64,000 nt of DNA. Source: Raphanus sativus (taxonomy: Eukaryota; Streptophyta; Magnoliopsida; Brassicales; Brassicaceae). Position numbers and translations under genes: made by a program. A model generated the notes under the pieces. The model was given only the letters and a program-made list of their open reading frames with translations, was not told the DNA's origin and searched no databases. Of this stretch, positions 55,124 to 64,000 are shown piece by piece (position 1 is the first letter of the stretch; each line of letters starts with the position of its first letter). The stretch is taken from the NCBI RefSeq assembly GCF_000801105.2, contig NC_079519.1:9174668-9238667 (forward strand), in the 5' to 3' direction.

Positions 55124-55136
55124 TTAATAGTATAGA

Positions 55137-55455
55137 TAATGTCTTTGTAATAAGAAAGTGTGACACAAGCTCAAAAGGTGTATTCGTCTAATTACTTAAT
55201 CAAGTGTGCCAAAGTGTAATTGTTTTTAATAGTATTGATAACTGCTGATTAAAATATTTTTGAAAAAGTCCCAACCAATCATCTTGTATAATTTTCGATA
55301 AACCGATTCGGTTCTAGGTGGGAACGGTTTACCCCAGGAGCAATCCTGAACCTCGATTGTAAGGTATAGCTGATGTATTTGATTTGATTGGAGAGTAAGT
55401 AATTAGCCTTGTCGAACCTGAGCTATAGACCGAGTTCGGATCTTAGAGCGTCGAG
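55137..55455 (+). promoter_or_regulatory. Proximal promoter and leader of TRS130
   Basis: Only 319 bp separate the Helitron 5' end from the TRS130 ATG. No consensus TATA box is obvious, which is common for housekeeping genes. Confidence 0.5.
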
Positions 55456-58400
55456 ATGGCGAACTATTTGGCTCAGTTCCAGACGGTTCAAAATTCATGC
55501 AATCGCGTCGTCGCCGCAGGTAAAAATTCTCCGATGTAGCTTTGCTTTTAGGATCTGTACTACTTACTTGTCTACATTTTGCGATCTGATAGTTAGATAT
55601 TATTTTTGGCTTTTAAGCTCTTTACATCGGATCTCATCTTAAAATTGGAAGTTTCACAATGTAGTTGAAGTCCCCCTGTATATTCACAGATTCTAAGTTT
55701 TGGAGCTTCAGAGATTTAAAAAGACTTGTTGCCAAGATTTGAGTTGCATACTTGAAGTTTTCTCATTTTATTTTTTCTTTTTTACATGTGATCTTACTTA
55801 GCTTCCCGTTTGTTACAGTGGAAGATGTGTCTGATCTGTGGCCCACGGTTAAAGGTTTGTTTGAAGAACATCAGCCACTCAAAAGAGCCTTCTTGACAAA
55901 CAGGACTCGTAATCCTGTGCTCGTTGAGAACTTGCCCGTTGAGTTTATATTAACTACAGACGCCAGACTTCGAAGTCGACCTCCGCAAGAGCAGTACTTG
56001 TTCTGGTTCCGAGAACCATATGCGACTATTGTTCTTGTCACCTGTGAGGTACTCAGTCTTGTTGTTTCTTTGCTCTCTCTTTTTCCAGTATTATTCCTTA
56101 TTTGGTGTCTTTGGCATTGCAGGATCTTGATGAGTTTAAAAATATTCTTAAACCACGTCTCAAATTAATTGTTCAGAACGATGAGAGGGAATGGTTTATT
56201 GTATTTGTATCTAAGGCTCATCCAAGTAATGATCAAGCAACTAAATCTGTGAAGAAAGTGTATGCCAAGCTTGAAGTTGATTTCAGTTCTAAAAAGAGAG
56301 AAAGGTTAGGATTGCACATTGGGCAGTTTTGTTTTCTTGTTCCAGTACATGTGGCCGAGAAGCAAAGTTTAAACCATGCAAGATTCTCGAAGAGGCTTTG
56401 ATTGCTCCTACTGAAATATAATTCTGACAAAAGTAGAATAGGATAAACTGTTGTGCAAAACCGCACTCATTCGAATGAAGTTATCTGTAGAATAGTTACT
56501 TAAGATAATGCAGAAGGGGTAGACACTACCGCACATTTTCATTTGCTTGATCAGATTTTCTTGAATTTTCGTATGTCATTGCTGGTCTTCTTATTATTAT
56601 AATTTTTCCCATACTTTTAAGGTGCTGTAAGCTGGATTTACATGGCCCCAACGCAAATTTTTGGGAGGATCTAGAATTAAAGATTACCGAGTGCATCAGG
56701 AATACCTTGGATAGGCGCGTTCTATTTTACGAGGATGAGATACGCAAGCTGACCGAGCAGCGGTTTATGCCAATATGGAACTTTTGTAATTTCTTCATCC
56801 TGAAGGTTTATCTCTCTTCCCAACCTGACTGGCTATGCAGATTAATAAATGGTTCAAAAACTTGTTTCTTCTTCTGTAATGTGATTTTATACGGTTTTGG
56901 TAAACTCTCTGTAATGGATGCCCCTTCTGTTATCTTCAGTAGAAGTATGAGAAGAATGCGCATTTGTTAAGCTTAGAAATACCATTCTTCGGTCCTTACA
57001 CTTTTTTTCATTTTCTTAAGGTCATAATGTTCTATTCTGCCTCAGGAAAGTTTGGCTTTTATATTTGAGATGGCTCATCTTCATGAAGATGCATTACGTG
57101 AATATGATGAACTAGAGCTCTGCTATTTGGAAACAGGTTCTTTTCCTACCCCTGCGTCTCTCTCTTGCTTATCCGTGGCAAATCCATGATTTTGTCTATT
57201 TTGTATATCTATTAGTATTCTGCATTTTGTATATTTATTAGTATTCTGCATCTATCTTTATCTTCTTTGAAGTATTTGGGAGTCATCCAACAAACTGATT
57301 TCCTTTTCCTAGTTTTTTTTCTTCCTGAAAAATAAATAATTTGTCATGCATTAACTACGATGCAGTTAATATGCCTGGAAAACAGAGGGAATTTGGAGGA
57401 TTCGATAGTGAAGATGACCAAGCAACGCTACTGAAACCAGGAAGCAAACCATTGACACAGATTGTGCAAGATGATTCTTTTAGAGAATTCGATTTTAGAC
57501 AGTATCTCTTTGCCTGTCAATCAAAGGTTGGTGTGCACAAGAGCCATCATATTGATCGGTGTCCTTTTCACAATTGTAGCATTATTTGCGTATCAACATT
57601 TTCATCAGCTTACTTGCATGTGTTTTCATTGCAGCTGTTGTTCAAGTTGAATCGTCCTTCTGAAGTTTCATCCAGGGGCTACTCTTTTGTTATCAGTTTT
57701 GCAAAGGCCTTGACGCTCCATGAGGTAGCCTATACTGTACTAAAGAAAGATTCATTATCGTAACTCTGATTTGTTGAGTTGACCAACCTTAATTTTCGTC
57801 ATCTTTCTATATTTTTGTAGAGTGTGCTTCCCTTCTGTTTGCGGGAAGTTTGGATAATTACTGCGTGTTTAGCGCTGCTCGATGCAACTGCTTCTCATCA
57901 CCATAATGGAACTGTTGCACCTGATATTGAGAAGGAATTCTACCGTCTTCAGGGTGATCTCTTTTCCCTCGCACGGGTTAAGGTAAAACTCTTCTTGCTT
58001 TCAAAATTCGGGGACTGAATACAACCCTTCGTTTCTCAACTTGAATGGAGTTCGCCGTTAATATGTATGTTTTAAGGTGATATTGCGTTTGTCTATGTAG
58101 TAGTTTTTTATGTGATACCACATTTGTTAATTCATGTCCAAGCGCTGTTGTGTTGTTTTGTTGGTCGTATGTGAATTTAATAAGACACCTATTTTCAAGT
58201 GTTTATACCCATTGAGATGTCTTTATGTTCATTGCAGTTCATGAGACTTGGATATCTGATAGGATATGGAACAGACATAGAAAAAAGTCCACTTAACAGG
58301 TACCAGTCCATTTCAGTTATATTATGTTCATTTACTTGTTAATTAGAAAAAAATCATTCTCAACGACTTCTTGTTGAAAAAGGGTTAACAAATTTATTCA

Positions 58401-61400
58401 CTTTCCAAACAAAGAAATTCTTTGTTTGCTTGAACTATGTAGTAACTTCTATAAAATTTTGGGCAGTGCTTGTCTCAGTATGCTGCCTTGGCCAAAACCG
58501 GCAGTCTGGCCATCTCTTCCACCAGATGCTTCCTCTGAGGTGCTTGAAAAAGAAAAGGTATACGCTACATATTATGTTGCTTGATTGTATTATCTGATAG
58601 CATTCTTACTGAAACCAATCATGCTTTAGATTCAGGCTAACTGTGCTTGCATAACCTCTTGTCGAAACAGACATTATTTTGTTTTACCAGTGTATTGTAG
58701 TGGACATGTGATCTAGGTCTGCGTAACTAAACCTTTTTTTTGGAATACTGATCTCCTAGTTTTGGTACAGACTATTCTTCAAGCAAGTTCAAGGACCAAG
58801 CACTTTGGTATTCAACGGAAACCTTTACCCCTTGAACCATCTGTCCTTCTACGTGTGGCTAACAGAAGAAGGGCTTCTCTTTCTACTGGAAATATTCCTG
58901 AAATATTTGATGGCCGCCCAGGTTTTACTGAAGGGTAATGATTTATTTTTCAATTCATGTCCTTTTAGCTCTTATTGTTTTCAAATGTATTAGCCCTTAT
59001 TCTCAAATGTTTTTGAAATTTCTAGGGAATATCGCAAATCATCACCTTTTGTTATTCTTTGAGGAACTAAAATGATATATATTCTGACAGATCAGGTTTA
59101 GAAGCGTCTCCGAGAACACCTTCATCACTTAAAGTACAAGCACCTCCCATGTCAAGAACAAATTCTTCACCTGGAAATTTTGAGAGTCCGCTAGATAGGC
59201 CTATGAGGCTTGCTGAAATTTTTGTTGCAGCTGAGCACGCTCTGCGGCTTACCATTTCAGATCAAGATTTGTTAAAGGCATTGTCATCTACTCAGGATTT
59301 CGAGGTAGCGTAAATGGGAAGTTCAATTGCGCAAGCCATTTACATATGGATAGTGAAGCTTCTGATTTTAATTCTTCTCTTTCTTTTAGCTCCTCATGTA
59401 TAACTTTTGTTGTGGCAGCATAAATATCTTAATCTAACCAAAGGTGCTGCCGAAAACTATCACCGTTCTTGGTGGAAGAGACATGGAGTCGTTCTTGATG
59501 GTGAAATTGCAGCTGTCTGTTTCAAGCACGGGAAATATGATTTGGCTGCAAACTCTTATGAAAAAGTTTGTGCCCTTTATGCGGGTGAAAGATGGCAAGA
59601 TTTACTGGCAGAAGTCTTGCCCAATTTAGCTGAGTGTCAAAAGAATCTTAATGATCAAGCTGGATACATATCATCTTGTGTTAGGCTACTTTCGTTGGAT
59701 AAGGGTCTATTCTCGCCCAAGGAGCGGCAAGCTTTTCAGATTGAGGTTGTCAATCTTGCACACAGTGAAATGAAAAACCCAGTTCCCTTAGATGTTTCAT
59801 CGTTGATCACATTTTCTGGAAACACTGGCCCTCCGCTTCAGTTGTGTGATGGAGACCCTGGAACTCTATCAGTTACTGTGTGGAGTGGCTTTCCTGATGA
59901 TATCACCCTTGATTCACTTAGTCTTACCTTAGTAGCCACCAACAACACCGATGAAGGCGGCCAGGTTTGCTCTCCATTAGACATGAATGTGCTGTCTTTT
60001 TCTTTTATCGAATTTCATGTTCTTAATAAGTACTGTATATATTTGAATTGGGTTTCAGGCCTTAAAGAGTTCTGCTGCAACTGTTCTAAAGCCCGGAAGG
60101 AATACTATCACATTTGCTCTGCCTCCACAAAAACCTGGTTCCTATGTCTTAGGAGTCGTTACTGGTCAGATTGGACGCTTGAGATTCAGGTCTCACAGCT
60201 TTTCAAAAGGTGGTCCTGCAGATACTGATGACTTCATGAGCTATGAAAAGCCAACCAGACCTATCCTGAAGGTGAACGATCTCCCAATACTAAGAAATTT
60301 ATAACAGATTGTGGAACAGTAGAAATCATTAGTTACATGCATGAGTAGTGATGATGCTCTTATGCACATTTGTTTCCTTGGTTGATACGTAGACATCTTA
60401 TTCTTTAGGTTTCCAAACCAAGAGCTCTGGTTGATCTTGCTTCAGCGGTATCTTCTGCGTTGCTTATAAATGAAGCCCAGTGGATTGGTATCATAGTACA
60501 TCCTATTAACTACTCACTGAAAGGCGCCATCTTGCACATTGATACTGGTCCGGGGCTAAAGATTGAAGACTCATACGGCATTGAGATGGAGAGATACATG
60601 GCAACAGATTGTGATGCTGGTGCATCAAAAGCCGAAGTTTCTGTAGAAGATAGCCCTGTCTCTCCAAAACGGGATTCAGAGGTGCTTAATCTCTGCGATG
60701 GTAAAATAGTTTTCTCAGAGTGGGCAAGCAATGTGAGTTCCATTCTCTGGGTCCCCGTTCGTGCATTGAGTGAGAAGCTTGCCAGAGGCTCATCTTCAGG
60801 TTTGCAGCAATAAATTACTTTTCTGATTATCACATGTCTCTTGTCACATCCACCTGCCAATGATCGTATTTTTTTACGTTAACAGTTACTCCACTCAAAC
60901 AAGATATTCTAGAGGGAATGAGAACTGTAGCTTTGAAACTTGAATTTGGGGTGAATCATAACCAGATATTTGAGAGGTATTGTATTATTTCTTCTTATGC
61001 CAAATCTGATTTTCTTTTTTTCTTGTTCCACATCAGCGGTTTGGCTCCTAAAAACAGTTCCTTTTCCTGATCAGTTTTCCCTCTGATTTTGTTATGTGAG
61101 CAGAACCGTAGCGGCACATTTTACGGACCCTTTTGACGTGACTACAAGGGTGGTAAACAAATGCAATGATGGCACTTTGGTCTTGCAGGTAACCAGCTTG
61201 AGCTCCTTCAAATTGGATTTTTTTTTATTCTTAACCTTTCAGTTCCCTCATTCTTATTCACATCCACTCAAGGTTATTAATTGATAAATTCCTATTTACA
61301 GGTCATGCTACACTCCCTTGTCAAGGCCAACTTGATAGTTCTTGATACTTGGCTTGATCTTCAAGATGGATTTGTTCATGAAAAAAGTGATGGAAGACCT

Positions 61401-62547
61401 ACTTCAACATTCTTTCCGCTTGTTGTGTCTCCGGGGTCTAGAGCAGCCGTTGTGTTCAATATATCCCTAGAGAAGACCATGTCATTAGGTATTCCTATTC
61501 TCCCGCATAACTATTAATATGACTCGGTGTTTTACTTTAGATATTACTTCTGGTCAAACACAGTTTGAACTTTTAACTAATAACGCATCTGAAACTTGGA
61601 AGCTATTTCTGGTTTCAGAATATTACCAAGAAAGTGTGATAAAAGATAATGTAACATAGAGTGTACAGCTTGAACCCTCTGACTTGTTCTTTTCCTCCAT
61701 AAGTCATTTTGCATGTTAGCATGCAAAATGACATTTGCATACTTGTATTAACTGCGAACTAACTAATTGTTTGCACAACATAAGGGAAAGATTTGCAACT
61801 ACCAGAGAGCATTCTGAATATCAAATATGAAATCAATGGAGATAGAGCCACTGGGGCACACAAACCAGTTGATGCAGATCACTCTGGAGCTGATTCTGAA
61901 AGGAGAGCTTTGGTGTTCAAGAGTGCTATCGTTTTGCAGCGTCCAGTGCTTGATCCTTGCCTTACAGTTGGATTTCTCCCACTTCCTTCTGATGGTCTTA
62001 GGGTCGGGAAACTTACTACCATAAAGTGGAGAGTCGAGAGGCTGAAAGAGCTCAAGAGAAGTGAAGCCGTCGAAGAACATGTAAGTCATGTCCAGAATCC
62101 AGATCGAGCTAGTTGATATAGCTTCCTGTTTGAAATATCGGCATGTTCATCAACCGTTATTGTTTTATTTACACAAGGATGAGGTGTTATACGAAGTCAA
62201 TGCAAATTCGGCGAATTGGATGATTGCAGGTAGAAAGAGAGGCCATGTGTCTCTCTCAGAAGAGAAAGGCAAGTCATGTTTTCTTCTCCTAACTTGTTTT
62301 ATTGTGAAAAAAAGAAATGGCTTTTTGCATAGAAATGATGATATGTTATTTCTTTTGTTGGCTTGCAGGTTCAAGAGTAGTAATCTCGATACTATGTGTC
62401 CCATTAGTTGCGGGTTATGTACGTCCACCTCAGCTCAGTTTGCCGAACGTGGAAGAAGAAAACGTAAGAAGCAATCCACCGGGTCCTCACTTAGTGTGTG
62501 TCTTGCCTCCATTTCTCAGTTCTTCCTATTGCGTCCCTGTCAAGTAG
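55456..62547 (+). CDS. TRS130: TRAPPII complex subunit TRS130/TRAPPC10 (CLUB)
   Basis: Twenty-one exons: 55456-55519, 55819-56048, 56123-56304, 56622-56805, 57046-57136, 57366-57526, 57635-57724, 57821-57982, 58238-58299, 58467-58557, 58771-58934, 59091-59304, 59419-59964, 60059-60271, 60409-60799, 60886-60976, 61104-61188, 61302-61488, 61785-62080, 62178-62268, 62369-62547. They sum to 3,774 nt, 1,257 residues and a stop, close to the Arabidopsis protein (about 1,260). The N-terminus is MANYLAQFQTVQNSCNRVVA, followed by EDVSDLWPTVK and LYFEDEIRKLTEQR-type trappin segments; beta-rich C-terminal domains end in SSYCVPVK. The protein is part of the TRAPPII tether that acts at the trans-Golgi and on the cell plate during cytokinesis. 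All introns are GT-AG except intron 20, which has a GC donor (62,269). No break is seen, so the gene should be functional. Confidence 0.93.
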
Positions 62548-63235
62548 TGAAGGTGGTTCACTTTTAACTTTTTCATACTCATCTCGAAGTTTCATTAGAG
62601 TATCTGCTACGACCAATATCAAAAAGGCGTATTTTATATTTTTGTATGTTTCTTCTTTTCTTTTTTTTTTTGTTGGTTTGCAATCTAGGAATGTCAGAGA
62701 ATTGAGTTGACGTCAATGAGCTTGATTTTTTTCTTGTATTTAAACCATGTGTGTATATGTCGATTACTGAGTTGGTCTGGTCATTAGTGATCTCGACCTG
62801 TCGTTTCTTCTAGTAGGAATGACACTACACGTTTAGCTATGACAGGATCAGGTTGTTAAAAGAACTTTTTTAAAAGGTCAGGTAGTATAAATCATACTAA
62901 AAAAAAGATAAAGAAAAATCTCATCGAAAGTTAATTAACAAAAATTTTAGAATGAATATCAGTACATCAATAGTTGGCATACTGAGGGGAAAAGGCCGAT
63001 TGCCTTTATAGACTGACTCATCACAACTAATGGATTTTTAAAAATTTAAGGTATACAGTATTAAGGTCAACACTTAAAAAAAAAAAAAATAGCTTATGCA
63101 ATAATCTGCAAACTGTAAAATCAGAAAACCAAAAGAGTGAGTTTCTTCTTTACAGATCGTACCCTGGAGTGTTCAAAAAAAAAACACTGGCTAGATGATT
63201 CTGCAACAAACAGAGGAACGTGGCTAAGCTTTTAT
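62548..63235. other. Convergent intergenic region TRS130-AHL
   Basis: Holds the 3' ends of both genes. No further gene. Poly(A)-signal-like AT-rich stretches lie on both strands. Confidence 0.6.
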
Positions 63236-64000
63236 TCAGAGACTAGAAGATTCCCAACTAGCATAAACAGCACCTATAATCTTATCATGCAAAACTTGAT
63301 TAGAACACGCTATGATTCCTCTGTCTAGACCTTCCAAGTAAACTCCTTTTGAGAAGTCTAACTTTCTCCCGCCCGCGTCAGTAACCACACCACCAGCTTC
63401 TTCAACAATCACAACTCCAGCTGCATGATCCCATATCTTCTCTTTGTAACTCGACTGCGCAAATTTCATGAACACTTCAGCGTCTCCACATGCAATCGCC
63501 GCATACTTCACCATGCTGTACACTCTCATAGTCTGTTTCCTGAAAGAAAATAAGAAAAGATTAGTTGGCATTGTAACATATATATAGAGAGAGAGTTCTG
63601 AAACAATCATTAGTTTACCTAACTCCCATGCTGTTGGCAAGTCCTGCGGTGAACAAGTGATTAGAGTTTGCTCTCTCCACTGGCTCACAAACCGTAGCTA
63701 AAACCGGATCATCCACTGTTGAAGCCGTAAGAAGCCTTGCAGATTCCGGATACCCACCAGGGTGCAACGGTTGCATCCAAGCTTGACCACTGCCTCTCTT
63801 TGCGTACATGACACACCCTTTCGATACTGAGCCAGATTCAGTTTGGTTGCAACCGTTACTTAACCCCTCTTTTTTGACCGGATAGTTAGGACATCCTAGC
63901 ACTCCCAACAGGACTTTACCGTCCTCAATCAGAGCCAAAGCAACAGCGTACTGATCACCACGGACAAAACCTAACGTCCCATCGACGGGATCAAGAACCC
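63236..64000 (-). CDS. AHL: HAL2-like 3'(2'),5'-bisphosphate nucleotidase, 3' part
   Basis: Two 3' exons are in the window: 64,000 (cut by the window edge) to 63,619, and 63,539 to the stop at 63,236, with a GT-AG intron. The encoded C-terminal half has the inositol-monophosphatase-fold metal site DPVDGT followed by GFVRGDQYAVALALIEDG. The second signature is WDHAAGVVIVEEAGG with TDAGGRKLDF. Enzymes of this family hydrolyse 3'-phosphoadenosine 5'-phosphate (PAP) to AMP and are Mg-dependent and Li/Na-sensitive. The DPVDGTLGFVRGDQY wording and the neighbour TRS130 point to the Arabidopsis AHL locus rather than SAL1. The N-terminal part lies beyond the window. Confidence 0.85.

Larger units (their letters stand above)
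50699..55136 (-). mobile_element. Non-autonomous Helitron
   Basis: On the minus strand it begins TCTATACTATTAA (55,136-55,124) and ends CTAG (50,702-50,699). A 3' hairpin ACCCGC/GCGGGT stands about 6 bases before CTAG. The host bases are A before TC and T after CTAG, as in Helitron A^T insertion. 4,438 bp, no Rep/helicase. Its interior holds a roughly 710-bp tandem array and a GC-rich MITE close to the 5' end. Confidence 0.8.

Overview
This is nuclear plant DNA, most likely from a Brassicaceae species. One end holds two genes that look like orthologues of neighbouring Arabidopsis chromosome 5 loci: the TRAPPII subunit TRS130/CLUB and the HAL2-like nucleotidase AHL. The rest is AT-rich, full of transposable elements (TEs), and contains spliced genes with GT-AG introns.

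Region 1 (about 1-38,094) is a large direct segmental duplication. Copy A (about 88-19,125) and copy B (about 21,803-38,094) share the same order: AT-rich DNA, two SINEs, a broken alpha-expansin gene, a possible first-exon fragment, a 758-bp hAT-type MITE and a 4,677-bp PIF/Harbinger element. Copy A alone carries a 1,581-bp solo LTR in expansin intron 1 and a complete 4,866-bp Ty1/Copia element with a 1,510-codon open polyprotein. Copy B keeps both empty sites. Copy B alone has a roughly 3.7-kb internal repetition that copy A seems to have lost by recombination between direct repeats. The copies differ by about 2-3 percent on the left but only about 0.15 percent on the right, with a sharp switch near 12.55 kb. 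Between the copies lie a MITE and a small two-exon gene for a 114-residue basic, glycine-rich protein.

Region 2 (about 38,095-55,136) is a TE accumulation zone: a 683-bp tandem duplication; two TIR elements with tRNA-like modules; a hAT MITE filled with a hairpin-forming minisatellite; another GGCTGGGCA-type MITE; a 5.9-kb L1-like LINE on the minus strand with an intact ORF2 and a frameshifted ORF1; and a 4.4-kb minus-strand Helitron containing a roughly 710-bp tandem array and a GC-rich MITE.

Region 3 (about 55,137-64,000) is the gene-bearing end: TRS130 (21 exons, 1,257 codons, plus strand) and the 3' part of AHL (minus strand), converging with 0.7 kb between them.

The most unusual signal is a set of tiny insertions, each an A- or T-run plus about 5-10 other bases between 10-19-bp target duplications. 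Three are proven by empty sites in paralogous copies inside this same window. They look like hyper-truncated retroposons.
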